Made by a program: the position numbers and the translations under genes
Notes under the pieces: model-generated
The model's input: only the letters and a program-made list of their open reading frames with translations
Databases searched by the model: none
Told to the model about the DNA's origin: nothing
NCBI GenBank assembly: GCA_947452295.1
Contig: CANGCK010000010.1
Location: forward strand, 1-64,000
Direction of reading: 5' to 3'
From: Sphingobacteriia bacterium
GTDB taxonomy: Bacteria; Bacteroidota; Bacteroidia; Chitinophagales; Chitinophagaceae
Length of the DNA: 64,000 nucleotides
Shown here: piece after piece, positions 28,720-38,972 of the stretch
Layout of the letters: every line of letters starts with the position of its first letter
How positions within the stretch are numbered: position 1 is the stretch's first letter

Positions 28720-30981
28720 ATGTCTTTTGCTCCTATAATTGCTACAAAGCTAAGTTTACGTGCATCCCAAGTAGAAACGGTATTGGGTTTATTGCAAGAA
28801 GGATCTACTATTCCATTTATTGCTCGATATAGAAAAGATAGTACTGGTAATTTAGATGAGGTACAAGTGCAGCAAATTCAAGATGAACAAAAAATAATGG
28901 TGGCATTTACCGAACGGAAAACCTTTATTGAGAAAACAATTACCGAGCAAGGTAAAATGACCGAAGCATTGCAAGGAAAAATTGATGCAGCTAATACATT
29001 GTTAGAATTAGAGGATATTTATTTGCCCTATAAAGTAAAACGTAAAACAAAGGCTGTAGTGGCTCGTGAAAATGGATTGGAGCCCTTGTCGGATTTTTTG
29101 TTAGCGCAAAGCAATGGACTGCCAGAAGAAGAAGCTGCCAAATATTTTAATGAGAAAGTAACTACTATTGAGGAAGCATTGCAAGGTGCAAGAGACATCA
29201 TCGCAGAGAATGTTAATGAGAACGCAGACTTGCGAGCCAAAATGCGTAAGTTTTTTGAGGACAATGCAGATATGCAGTGCAAAGTGCTTGCAGATAAAGA
29301 AACAGAAGCGATAAAGTATAAAGATTATTTTGATTTTTCTGAACCAATTTATAAAATTCCTTCGCATAGAATATTGGCTATTTTAAGAGGATTTTTAGAA
29401 GGTTATCTTCGGATGAATATAGCTCCCATAGAAGAAGATGCATTATATCTAATAGAAAATCAGTACATAAAAGGCATGAATCCATCGTCTGATCATATCC
29501 GAAAAGCAATTAAAGATGCTTATAGAAGATTGTTACAACCTAGCTTAGAAACGGAATACAGAACTGCACTTAAGCAAAAAGCCGACGAAGAGGCTATTAA
29601 TGTTTTTGCTGAAAATCTTCGTCAATTATTACTAGGAGCTCCTTTGGGAAGTAAAAGAATTTTAGCCATAGACCCGGGCTATAGAACAGGTTGCAAAGTG
29701 GTTTGTTTAGATGAAAAAGGCGAATTGTTAACTACCGATTTGATTTATGTGCATGAAAACAATCGGATGTTAGATAGTGAATATAAAATCAAAGATTTGG
29801 TTAAAAAGTTCGATATACAGGTTTTTGCAATTGGGGACGGAACTGCTGGTAGAGAAACAGAGCAGTTTATTAAAAAAATGAACTTAGGGTTGCCAATATT
29901 TCTGGTGAACGAAGATGGGGCTTCTGTATATTCTGCATCTGAAATTGCTCGGGAAGAGTTTCCAGATTATGATATTACAGTGCGAGGATCTGTTAGTATA
30001 GGACGAAGATTAATGGATCCATTGGCGGAGTTAGTAAAAATTGATCCTAAAAGTATTGGAGTTGGACAATATCAGCATGATGTAAATCAATTTAGGTTAA
30101 AAGAAAAATTAGATCAAACAGTAATAAGTTGTGTGAACACGGTGGGTGTAAATTTAAATACTGCTAGTAAAAAATTATTGTCCTATGTAAGTGGAATTAC
30201 AGATGCTGTTGCAGAAAATATTGTTCAACATAGAAAAACATTGAGCAGATTTTCTAATAGAGAAGAATTACTTAAAGTGCCAAGATTAGGGGCAAAAGCA
30301 TATGAGCAATGTGCCGGTTTTCTTAGAATACCTGATGCTGTTCATCCCTTAGACGCTAGTGCAGTTCATCCAGAGGCATACCCAATTGTTGAAAAAATGG
30401 CATCCGATTTAAATAAAACAGTGCGAGAATTAATTGGTAATGATGCATTATTAAAATCCATCGATACCAAGAAATATGTAACAGACCAAATTGGTGTATT
30501 GGCTTTAAATGATATTGTAAAGGAATTGCAAAAGCCCGGACTTGATCCACGAAGTGAGTTAGAGCAATTTGAATATGCTAATATTTATTCAATTGAAGAT
30601 GTAAAAGTGGGCGACATTTTACCTGGTCAAGTTACAAATCTTACACGCTTTGGTGCATTTGTAGATATAGGTGTAAAACAAGACGGATTGGTGCATGTAA
30701 GCGAAATCGCGAATAGGTTTATATCAGATCCAGGTGAAGCATTGAAACTTGGACAGAAAGTACAAGTCAAAGTGTTGGAAGTTGATGCGGTAAGAAAAAG
30801 AATTGCGTTATCTATAAAGCAAACTGAGATGGAGGGTAAAAGAAGTGAAATAAGTAGGCCAATAATTAAATCCAATCCATCAAAATATCAACCCAATCAA
30901 TCAATCAATTCACCAGAAGACTTAAGCTCACTGAACGTTAATGATGCATTGCAAGCGTTGAAAAAGAAGTTTGGCAAATAA
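28720..30981 (+). CDS. tex: Tex family RNA-binding transcription accessory protein
   Basis: TIPFIARYRKDSTGNLDEVQVQ; YqgF-like DPGYRTGCK; HhH; C-terminal S1 domain. Confidence 0.96.
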   Translation: MSFAPIIATKLSLRASQVETVLGLLQEGSTIPFIARYRKDSTGNLDEVQVQQIQDEQKIMVAFTERKTFIEKTITEQGKMTEALQGKIDAANTLLELEDIYLPYKVKRKTKAVVARENGLEPLSDFLLAQSNGLPEEEAAKYFNEKVTTIEEALQGARDIIAENVNENADLRAKMRKFFEDNADMQCKVLADKETEAIKYKDYFDFSEPIYKIPSHRILAILRGFLEGYLRMNIAPIEEDALYLIENQYIKGMNPSSDHIRKAIKDAYRRLLQPSLETEYRTALKQKADEEAINVFAENLRQLLLGAPLGSKRILAIDPGYRTGCKVVCLDEKGELLTTDLIYVHENNRMLDSEYKIKDLVKKFDIQVFAIGDGTAGRETEQFIKKMNLGLPIFLVNEDGASVYSASEIAREEFPDYDITVRGSVSIGRRLMDPLAELVKIDPKSIGVGQYQHDVNQFRLKEKLDQTVISCVNTVGVNLNTASKKLLSYVSGITDAVAENIVQHRKTLSRFSNREELLKVPRLGAKAYEQCAGFLRIPDAVHPLDASAVHPEAYPIVEKMASDLNKTVRELIGNDALLKSIDTKKYVTDQIGVLALNDIVKELQKPGLDPRSELEQFEYANIYSIEDVKVGDILPGQVTNLTRFGAFVDIGVKQDGLVHVSEIANRFISDPGEALKLGQKVQVKVLEVDAVRKRIALSIKQTEMEGKRSEISRPIIKSNPSKYQPNQSINSPEDLSSLNVNDALQALKKKFGK

Positions 30982-31026
30982 AGAAATATTGTTTTTATAT
31001 TTATACCAACAATAAATAAAATAAAT

Positions 31027-31401
31027 ATGAAAAAAGCTGCTATTATTTACTGGTCTACTACCATTCTAATTTTCTTATTTGAAGGTTTGATGCCAGCATT
31101 AACCTCTCAAACAGAAATGGCAAAAGAAGGAATTAGGCATTTGGGTTATCCAGCATATTTTGGTACTGCTTTAGCAGTGTTTAAAGTATTGGGTTCCATT
31201 GTATTGATTTTGCCAAAATTTCCAAAAAGAATGAAAGAATGGGCATATGCTGGATTTGCATTTGATTTCATTTTTGCGGCAATTAGTTTAGCAGCTGTGG
31301 ATGGATTTAATGCAATGGTATTTTTCCCGGTGTTTACCTTTATAGTTTTAGGAATATCATACTATTATTATAATCAATTGAATACAGTTCAGTCGCAATA
31401 A
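31027..31401 (+). CDS. DoxX-like family membrane protein
   Basis: RHLGYPAYFGTALAVFKVLGSIVLILPKFPKRMKEWAYAGFAFDF. Confidence 0.88.
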   Translation: MKKAAIIYWSTTILIFLFEGLMPALTSQTEMAKEGIRHLGYPAYFGTALAVFKVLGSIVLILPKFPKRMKEWAYAGFAFDFIFAAISLAAVDGFNAMVFFPVFTFIVLGISYYYYNQLNTVQSQ

Positions 31402-31465
31402 TTTTTCAGTTTGGCGTTTTTTATTTGGTTATGTTGTAGAAAGGACTGAATAGTTAACAATAAAT

Positions 31466-31510
31466 AAAACAGCTCAAGCCATCTTTTTAAAGATGGCTTG
31501 AGCTGTTTTA
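31466..31510. terminator. bidirectional intrinsic terminator between convergent genes
   Basis: AAAACAGCTCAAGCCATCTTT ... AAAGATGGCTTGAGCTGTTTT near-perfect 21-bp arms. Confidence 0.85.
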
Positions 31511-31592
31511 TTTTCAATCCTTTACAAATAAAAGTGTTAAGTCATTTAATTTACTCGTACGGTTTTTTATACAATGTACTTAAATAATAGGG

Positions 31593-34010
31593 TTAATTTT
31601 TCTTTACATATTTTTCTAGCCACTCAAATTGTTCCCAAAGCGTATGTAAAATGTTTTCTTTACCTCTGTATCCATGTGCTTCGTAAGGCAAATACACAAA
31701 GCGAACTATACCTCCATTGCCTTTAATAGCAGCAAATAAACGTTCGCTATTAATTGGGAAGGTTCCGGTATTGTCATCTGCTTCTCCGTGTATTAAAAGG
31801 ATGGGTGTTTTAATTTTATCGGCATAACTAAATGGACTCATCTCATAATACAATTGTGGTGCTTGCCAGTAAGTTCTATCTTCATTCTGAAATCCAAATG
31901 GAGTAAGGGTTCTATTATAAGCACCACTTCTTGCTATACCTGCTTTAAATAAATTGGTATGCGCTAGTAAGTTAGCAGTCATAAATGCGCCATAGCTATG
32001 ACCACCTACGGCAACCCTTTTTTTATCTGCAACGCCTCTATTCGATAATTCGTTGATGGCGGCTTCGGCATTTAATTGAAGTTGTTCTATAAAACTGTCA
32101 TTCGGTTTTTTATCGCTACTAGCTGCTACAATGGGCATTTCTGCATTGTCTAAAATAGCATAACCTTGTGTAACATAATAAATAGGCGACCCCCAACTAA
32201 GTGTTGTAAAACGGTCTTTGCTTCCTCTTATTTGTGCTGCATCTGAAGCCGAGTTAAATTCTCTTGGATATGCCCAAATTAATAGGGGAAGTGGACCATC
32301 TTTTTCTTTATTATACCCCTTGGGTAAGTATAAATCGCCAGTTAAATCTACTCCATCAGCTCGTTTATATTTTACTTTTTCTTTCGTAACACCGAATAAA
32401 GCAGGATATGGATTACTGAAATTTGTAATGGCTTTTTCCGAAAAATCACCAACTAAGTTTTTAATATAGTAATTAGGCACCGCTGTTTGAGATTCTTTTC
32501 TTGTAAGGACGATCAATTTATTTGGATCTAATACTTCTGTAACATATTCAAATAAGCCTTCTGAGCAGCGCCAAATGATTTCATTCTGGAGGGTACTTAA
32601 ATTAAATCTGGCCAAAAAAGGCAAATCTCCTTTTGGGGAAGAACCAGTTGTATTATTCATTAACAAATAATTTCCATTGTTAATGGTTAGCAATACATCT
32701 CTTCCGTACTTATTTTTTATCATTACAGGTGTGCCAGGATTATTGTAAGCATCAGTTAAATTTCGTTCATAGAGTAATGTGGTTTTGCCAGTTTCGGAAT
32801 TATATCGGCTTACGCTGGTAATTTGTTTGATTCGAGAAATTTCTTGTACTAAAGCAATCAAACTATTCCCCCAATTGGCACCTGCATACCTATATTTGGT
32901 TTTAAATAACTCTTTAGGGGTGCCGGTAAAAGGCGCACTTATTGAATAAACTACGTCGTGAAAAGGCATTTCTTTTTTTATCAATCCACTATCTAACGGA
33001 GATGCCCAGGTAATAGTGGCTGCTTCATCGTCTTTCCAATCGAAGTTTCTTGGAACATTTTGTGTATTATCATAACCAGATGGAGTACCTTCTGTAGAAG
33101 GTAATTCCGCCAATACTTTTACCAATTTGCCGGATAAATCGGTGATGTTGATGACAGATGGAAAACCATTTGCAGTAACCAAATAAGAAAATGGTTTTTG
33201 AATTTGTTTGAGTAATAAATAGTTTTTATCGGGCGATATACTAAAACTGCTTAATATAGCGGGTTTACCTACATTTGTTTCTATCCCATTTTTATTTTGA
33301 ACGAGTTGAACTGTTGCATAAAATTCGAAAATTTGTTCATCATAAGGACTTTTAATGAGGTCTTGAAAAGTTGCACTAGGGGCAGCTTTTCCTAAATTTT
33401 GTTGGATGGTTGGTCCCTTTGGAGTGATAGGCTTTTTAGGAGCATTTGCCGCCGTTTGGGTGGTGGCTTTATATAAAATCGTATTATCATCTACCCACAA
33501 ATATGAAGACCCCAATATATTATTTACCGGCTTTTTATTGATCCTTACCGCTTTTTTTGTAGCAACATCAATAATATAAAGATCTACTTGTGTGGCTGTT
33601 GTATGTGTAAATGCAATTTTATTTTCCGATGGGCTCCAACTAACATTTCCTGCCAATAAATTATTGGGTAATCCATTAATGGTATACTCTTTACTTTGAT
33701 TTACATCCTTCAAAATAAAATTATTGATAAAGTTTTGTCTACTTAAAGAAAAATTTCCGGGATTAAGTCTTAGTCCAGCAACGCGTAATTCTGGTTGTCC
33801 TAATTCTTCCACTGTTGGATAGGAATTACGTTCACTTACTAACATCCAACTTGCCTTTCCATTAATACTTATTGATGGGGTTGGTTTAGCTAACAATAAA
33901 TCGGCTATTTCTTTAGGTGGCACTTGGTAACCAAGTGCATTTTGTGCTATCAATGTATAAACTGATAGTAAAAATGTAATACAAAAACTACATATAATTT
34001 TCTTTTGCAT
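31593..34010 (-). CDS. S9 family (prolyl oligopeptidase) serine peptidase
   Basis: VAVGGHSYGAFMTANLLAH; HGEADDNTGTFP; YEAHGYRGKEN catalytic motifs. Confidence 0.93.
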   Translation of the reverse strand: MQKKIICSFCITFLLSVYTLIAQNALGYQVPPKEIADLLLAKPTPSISINGKASWMLVSERNSYPTVEELGQPELRVAGLRLNPGNFSLSRQNFINNFILKDVNQSKEYTINGLPNNLLAGNVSWSPSENKIAFTHTTATQVDLYIIDVATKKAVRINKKPVNNILGSSYLWVDDNTILYKATTQTAANAPKKPITPKGPTIQQNLGKAAPSATFQDLIKSPYDEQIFEFYATVQLVQNKNGIETNVGKPAILSSFSISPDKNYLLLKQIQKPFSYLVTANGFPSVINITDLSGKLVKVLAELPSTEGTPSGYDNTQNVPRNFDWKDDEAATITWASPLDSGLIKKEMPFHDVVYSISAPFTGTPKELFKTKYRYAGANWGNSLIALVQEISRIKQITSVSRYNSETGKTTLLYERNLTDAYNNPGTPVMIKNKYGRDVLLTINNGNYLLMNNTTGSSPKGDLPFLARFNLSTLQNEIIWRCSEGLFEYVTEVLDPNKLIVLTRKESQTAVPNYYIKNLVGDFSEKAITNFSNPYPALFGVTKEKVKYKRADGVDLTGDLYLPKGYNKEKDGPLPLLIWAYPREFNSASDAAQIRGSKDRFTTLSWGSPIYYVTQGYAILDNAEMPIVAASSDKKPNDSFIEQLQLNAEAAINELSNRGVADKKRVAVGGHSYGAFMTANLLAHTNLFKAGIARSGAYNRTLTPFGFQNEDRTYWQAPQLYYEMSPFSYADKIKTPILLIHGEADDNTGTFPINSERLFAAIKGNGGIVRFVYLPYEAHGYRGKENILHTLWEQFEWLEKYVKKN

Positions 34011-34095
34011 AGTCGGTGTTTAAATCATTATATAGTTCTAAAATAGCAATAAAACCCTTTGCGCGTTGGTCTATTTGATGAAAGGCTAAAAAATA

Positions 34096-34127
34096 TTTGC
34101 TTTTATACTTTCTCCGTTGTAGTTTTG
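34096..34127 (+). promoter_or_regulatory. predicted Bacteroidetes-type promoter for his leader: TTTG (34096-34099) N20 TAGTTTTG (34120-34127)
   Basis: Exact match to TTTG-N19..21-TAnnTTTG, a few nt upstream of the leader ATG. Confidence 0.75.
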
Positions 34128-34135
34128 TTACACAA

Positions 34136-34186
34136 ATGATAATATTAATACATATACACCATCATCATTACTTGCCCATTGGGTAG
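34136..34186 (+). CDS. his operon leader peptide MIILIHIHHHHYLPIG*
   Basis: ATG ATA ATA TTA ATA CAT ATA CAC CAT CAT CAT TAC TTG CCC ATT GGG TAG; 5 His of 16 codons; upstream of hisG with attenuator helices. Confidence 0.88.
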   Translation: MIILIHIHHHHYLPIG

Positions 34187-34248
34187 GCTGTTGATGTGTA
34201 TATATGCTATACTAAACATTGAAGCTTACCATTAGGTAGGCTTTTTTT
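34152..34248 (+). promoter_or_regulatory. his transcription attenuator (leader RNA with alternative helices)
   Basis: AGCTTACC (34223-34230) can pair with GGTAGGCT at 34182-34189 (antiterminator) or with the copy at 34235-34242 (terminator); His codon run 34152-34164 can pair with 34192-34203. Confidence 0.85.
34222..34248 (+). terminator. attenuator terminator hairpin upstream of hisG
   Basis: AAGCTTACC-ATTA-GGTAGGCTT followed by T run. Confidence 0.85.
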
Positions 34249-34260
34249 ATTTTAATAATT

Positions 34261-35139
34261 ATGAGTAATCAAGAACCTAACAAAACTAAGTTAAAACTAG
34301 CCATTCAAAAGAGTGGCAGATTGTATGAAGATTCAATTCGTCTGTTAAAAGAATGTGGGATAGATGTAAGTAATGGAATGAATAAATTAAAGGCAGATGC
34401 AACTAATTTTCCACTTGAAGTGTTTTTTTTGAGGGATGATGATATCCCTCAATATGTAGAAGATGGAGTAGCGGATATTGGCTTTGTTGGAGAGAATGTA
34501 GTATTTGAAAAAAATAAAAAGGTAATAATAACTGAGAAACTAGGATTTGGTAAGTGTAGATTGAGTATTGCCATTCAGCGAAATGAATCCTATTCAGGAG
34601 TAGATTATTTAGCTGGCAAAAAAATTGCTACCAGTTATCCGGTTATTTTAGCAGATTACTTATCCAAAAACAATATAGAAGCGGAGATTCATGAAATCAG
34701 CGGGAGTGTTGAAATAGCACCTGGCATTGGATTAGCCGATGCTATTTGTGATTTAGTAAGCAGCGGCTCTACCTTATTTATGAATGGATTGAAAGAATCT
34801 GAAGTTATTCTTCAATCACAAGCGGTATTAATAAAAAATGAATTGCTTGATGCTTCGAAGCAACAGTTATTAGATCGGTTAATCTTTAGAATTGAATCAG
34901 TTAAAAAAGCTAAAAACAATAAGTATATTCTGTTAAATGCGCCTAATAATAATTTACAACAAATAATTAGTTTATTACCAGGCATGAAAAGTCCAACTGT
35001 ATTGCCTTTAGCAGAAGCGGGATGGAGCAGTGTGCACAGTGTTTTGAATGAAAATGAATTTTGGGATATCATTGAACAATTAAAAGCAGCAGGTGCCCAG
35101 GGTATTTTAGTAATTCCAATTGAGAAAATGATTATTTAA
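34261..35139 (+). CDS. hisG: ATP phosphoribosyltransferase (long form)
   Basis: LKLAIQKSGRLYEDSIRLLKECGI; DIGFVGENVV; DLVSSGSTLFMNGL. Confidence 0.96.
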   Translation: MSNQEPNKTKLKLAIQKSGRLYEDSIRLLKECGIDVSNGMNKLKADATNFPLEVFFLRDDDIPQYVEDGVADIGFVGENVVFEKNKKVIITEKLGFGKCRLSIAIQRNESYSGVDYLAGKKIATSYPVILADYLSKNNIEAEIHEISGSVEIAPGIGLADAICDLVSSGSTLFMNGLKESEVILQSQAVLIKNELLDASKQQLLDRLIFRIESVKKAKNNKYILLNAPNNNLQQIISLLPGMKSPTVLPLAEAGWSSVHSVLNENEFWDIIEQLKAAGAQGILVIPIEKMII

Positions 35140-35261
35140 TTTTTTGGGTAGTGTCAAAAAACATTATCGGTTGTATTGATTTTTACACAAAAATTAATTT
35201 TAACTATAAAATGATAATCAATTGAATTAATTGGGCTAATGAAATAAATAAATTGTAACGC

Positions 35262-36545
35262 ATGATTATAAACATATTTCCATCCAGGGCAACATGGAAA
35301 AACATATTGTCGAGACCAACATTCAATAACGATACGCTGGTTGAAAAGGTGGCGCATGTATTAAAGGAAGTAAAAAATACGGGAGATCAATCTATTCATC
35401 TGTATACTAAACAATTTGACGGCATTGATTTACCTGATTTTTCGGTAACTGCAGAAGAAGTTAATGCTGCAATAAAGTTGGTATCATCCGATTTGAAGGC
35501 TGCAATTGAATTAGCTGCTAAAAACATACGTACATTTCATGAAAAACAAGTAAGTACGTTAGAAGAGATTTCAACAATGCCAGGAGTAAAGTGCTGGCGA
35601 AAATCGGTTGGTATAGAAAAAGTAGGTTTATATATACCTGGTGGAACAGCGCCATTGTTTTCAACTATTTTAATGTTGGGTATACCGGCTGTTATTGCTG
35701 GTTGTAAAGAAATTGTGTTATGCAGTCCACCAGATAAAAATGGTCAACTTAATCCTGCAATTTTGTATGCGGCCAAATTAGTAGGGATTCGAACTATTTT
35801 TAAAATTGGTGGCGTGCAAGCTATTGCCGCCATGGCTTACGGTACCGAAACGGTTCCTCAAGTATATAAAATATTTGGTCCAGGCAATCAATATGTAACT
35901 TGTGCAAAACAATTAATACAACAAGAAGGGATTGCCATTGATATGCCGGCTGGGCCAAGTGAAGTATGTGTGATTGCCGACGAGTATGCAGTTCCTGAAT
36001 TTGTTGCCGCAGATTTACTGAGTCAGGCTGAACATGGAACTGATAGTCAGGTATTATTGGTAAGTACCAACCAGTTTATAGTAGATGAGATTTTGAAAGA
36101 AGTAGATGAACAGTTAACTGTATTGCCAAGAAAAGATATTGCATCTCAGGCACTTAAAAATAGCCAAGCTATTATTGTAGAAAATATAGCAGCAGCCATT
36201 GAATTGGTAAATGAATATGCGGCAGAACATTTAATTGTTGCTTGTAATAATGCAGATGAAATAGCTGATAAAATAGTTAATGCCGGTTCAATTTTTTTAG
36301 GTAATTACTCTCCCGAAAGTGTGGGTGATTATGCTAGTGGAACCAATCATACTTTGCCCACTAATGGATTTGCTAAAGCATATAGTGGTGTAAGTGTTGA
36401 TAGTTTTGTAAAAAAAATCACTTATCAAAAAATAACTCCCGATGGGTTGAAAAATATAGGCAATGCCGTTGAAATAATGGCTGCTGCAGAAGGGTTAGAC
36501 GCGCATAAAAGAGCGGTAAGTGTTCGATTGAAAACCATTGAATAA
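35262..36545 (+). CDS. hisD: histidinol dehydrogenase
   Basis: VGLYIPGGTAPLFSTILMLGIPA; DMPAGPSEVCVIAD; QAEHGTDSQ. Confidence 0.97.
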   Translation: MIINIFPSRATWKNILSRPTFNNDTLVEKVAHVLKEVKNTGDQSIHLYTKQFDGIDLPDFSVTAEEVNAAIKLVSSDLKAAIELAAKNIRTFHEKQVSTLEEISTMPGVKCWRKSVGIEKVGLYIPGGTAPLFSTILMLGIPAVIAGCKEIVLCSPPDKNGQLNPAILYAAKLVGIRTIFKIGGVQAIAAMAYGTETVPQVYKIFGPGNQYVTCAKQLIQQEGIAIDMPAGPSEVCVIADEYAVPEFVAADLLSQAEHGTDSQVLLVSTNQFIVDEILKEVDEQLTVLPRKDIASQALKNSQAIIVENIAAAIELVNEYAAEHLIVACNNADEIADKIVNAGSIFLGNYSPESVGDYASGTNHTLPTNGFAKAYSGVSVDSFVKKITYQKITPDGLKNIGNAVEIMAAAEGLDAHKRAVSVRLKTIE

Positions 36546-36632
36546 TTATTTAGAAAAAATGGCTTTTCCTATTGTTAAGTACATTGTATAAAGATTACAA
36601 AAAAATGATTTTTAAATAGTTCAATAAATAAT

Positions 36633-37694
36633 ATGTCATTTGATATTAATCGGTTAATTAGACCAAATATTGCAAAGCTATTGCCGTATTCATCTGCCAG
36701 AGATGAATTTAGTGGAGAAGCAAAAGTGTTTTTAGATGCCAATGAAAACAGTTTGGGGTCTCCTTTAATGAAATGGTATAATCGGTATCCCGATCCACAT
36801 CAAAAAGCGGTTAAGGACAAAATTGCAGCAATAAAACGCATACCTGCTCCGCATATATTTTTAGGTAATGGAAGTGATGAATGCATTGATGTTATTTTTC
36901 GTTGCTTTTGTGAACCGGGGTTAGATGAAGTAATTATTTGTCCACCTACCTATGGGATGTATGAAGTAAGTGCCAATATTAATCATGTTGGGGTAAAAAA
37001 AGTACCCTTGTTGCCAGATTTTCAGTTGGATTTGGTTCATCTAGAAAATGCCATTACAGATCATACTAAAATTATTTGGATATGTTCACCCAATAATCCT
37101 ACAGGTAATTCATTAAATAGGGTAGATATTGAAACGGTCTTGAACAATTTTAATGGCTTAGTAGTTATAGATGAGGCATATATTAATTTTGCCAAGCAAA
37201 AATCTTTTGTACAAGAATTAAGTGAATATGGCAACTTAATTGTGCTCCAAACTTTCAGCAAAGCTTGGGGTTTAGCAGGGTTAAGGTTGGGTATGGCCTT
37301 CGCTTCATTGTCCATCATAGAAGTGTTGGACAAAGTGAAGCCACCATATAACATTAGCCAAGCATCGCAAGAATTGGCATTAAAAGCTTTGGAAGAAATT
37401 GGACAGGTGAATGATATGATTAAAATAATTGTTGACATGCGCGAAGCATTGGCAGCGGTTTTCTTGTCGATGCCAACGGTAGAGAAAGTCTACCCTTCGG
37501 ATGCCAATTTTATTTTGGTGAAACTAGCAGATGCTCGTAAAGTATATGATTTTCTGCTAACTAAAGGAATTGTTTTGCGTGATAGAAGTAATGTTGCGTT
37601 ATGTGAAAATTGTTTAAGAATTACTATTGGAACTGAGCAAGAAAATACATTATTAGTTGAGGCGATGCATGATTGGTATCAATTGAATCCTTAA
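36633..37694 (+). CDS. hisC: histidinol-phosphate aminotransferase
   Basis: LGNGSDECID; SPNNPTGN; VIDEAYINF; FSKAWGLAGLRLG. Confidence 0.96.
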   Translation: MSFDINRLIRPNIAKLLPYSSARDEFSGEAKVFLDANENSLGSPLMKWYNRYPDPHQKAVKDKIAAIKRIPAPHIFLGNGSDECIDVIFRCFCEPGLDEVIICPPTYGMYEVSANINHVGVKKVPLLPDFQLDLVHLENAITDHTKIIWICSPNNPTGNSLNRVDIETVLNNFNGLVVIDEAYINFAKQKSFVQELSEYGNLIVLQTFSKAWGLAGLRLGMAFASLSIIEVLDKVKPPYNISQASQELALKALEEIGQVNDMIKIIVDMREALAAVFLSMPTVEKVYPSDANFILVKLADARKVYDFLLTKGIVLRDRSNVALCENCLRITIGTEQENTLLVEAMHDWYQLNP

Positions 37695-37718
37695 TTTTAT
37701 ACTTATAAAAAACAAACT

Positions 37719-38960
37719 ATGCGTATATCTTTTTTCCTATTTTCAATAATCATGTTGCAAGTGTCTTGTTGGGCACAATTTAACGATGTTGTGATAAAAA
37801 CACCGAATGGGTTTTCTACCACTAATGTGGCATGGGACTTTGGTCGTGTTCGTCATATTGTTGTAAATAGCAATGGTGATTTGTACATGAAGTTAGAAAA
37901 GCTATATAATGGTAAAGGCATTGTTAGATTACGAGATTTGAATAAGGATGGCAAAATGGACGATACATTGCGCTTTGGAAATTATGTTGGAACAGGGATT
38001 GCCATTAAAAATGGGTATTTATATGCATCATCTAATTCAGAAGTATTTCGTTATAAGTTAGATGCACAACAGAATATTGTTGATACAGAAAATCCAGAGA
38101 AAATTATTACAGGATTGGTAGATAAAAGACAGCATGCTTCTAAATCGATCACGTTAGACGAGGCAGGTAATATTTATGTAAACATCGGCGGGCCTAGTAA
38201 TGTATGTCAGGAACAAGATCGACAAAAAGGTTCTAAGGGAATGATGCCTTGTCCGCTTTTAGAAACTGCGGGTGGAATTTGGCAATTTAAAGCCGATAAA
38301 TTAAATCAGTCTTATGCTGAGGGAATTCGCTATGCAACTGGGATTAGAAATTGTGTAGGATTAGATTGGAACAAAGAGGTAAATGAATTGTTTATAACGG
38401 TACATGGAAGAGATATGTTATATCAAGATTACCCGACATTATATGATCAAAAACGAGGTGCTGAATTACCGTCAGAAACTATGTATATGGTTAAGAAAGG
38501 AGATGATTGTGGATGGCCTTATGTGCATTGGGATCATATTCAACATAAAAAAATATTGAATCCGGAATATGGCGGTGATGGGAATAAAACCGGTGTAGAA
38601 AATGCGATCAGTCCATTGATGGGTTTCCCTGGTCACATGGCTCCTAATGCTTTGTTGATTTATACGGGTAATCAATTTCCAGAAAAATACAAAAATGGAG
38701 CATTCATTGCTTTTCATGGAAGTTGGAATAGAGCGCCTGAAAACCAAGAAGGTTTTTATGTGGTATTTGTACCTATGAAAAACGGTAAGCCTACAGGCAA
38801 TTGGGAAGTTTTTGCAGATGGTTTTTCGGGAATGGAAAAAGTAACCAATTTAAGTAGTGCCAAGCATCGTCCATGTGGTTTGGCTCAGGGTCCGGATGGA
38901 GCTATTTATGTTTCGGATGATGTAAAAGGCCATGTTTGGAAAATTCAATACAATCAATAA
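37719..38960 (+). CDS. secreted PQQ-dependent sugar (sorbosone/glucose) dehydrogenase-like beta-propeller protein
   Basis: Signal peptide; ATGIRNCVGLDWN; GDDCGWPYVHWD; AFHGSWNRAP; GPDGAIYVSDD. Confidence 0.9.
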   Translation: MRISFFLFSIIMLQVSCWAQFNDVVIKTPNGFSTTNVAWDFGRVRHIVVNSNGDLYMKLEKLYNGKGIVRLRDLNKDGKMDDTLRFGNYVGTGIAIKNGYLYASSNSEVFRYKLDAQQNIVDTENPEKIITGLVDKRQHASKSITLDEAGNIYVNIGGPSNVCQEQDRQKGSKGMMPCPLLETAGGIWQFKADKLNQSYAEGIRYATGIRNCVGLDWNKEVNELFITVHGRDMLYQDYPTLYDQKRGAELPSETMYMVKKGDDCGWPYVHWDHIQHKKILNPEYGGDGNKTGVENAISPLMGFPGHMAPNALLIYTGNQFPEKYKNGAFIAFHGSWNRAPENQEGFYVVFVPMKNGKPTGNWEVFADGFSGMEKVTNLSSAKHRPCGLAQGPDGAIYVSDDVKGHVWKIQYNQ

Positions 38961-38972
38961 GACCAAAGCTAC

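Noticed and set aside
34151-34168. CAT-rich run (CATATACACCATCATCAT) as a microsatellite
   Set aside because: Better explained as His codons of the leader ORF: in frame with ATG and stop, followed by alternative helices and hisG.
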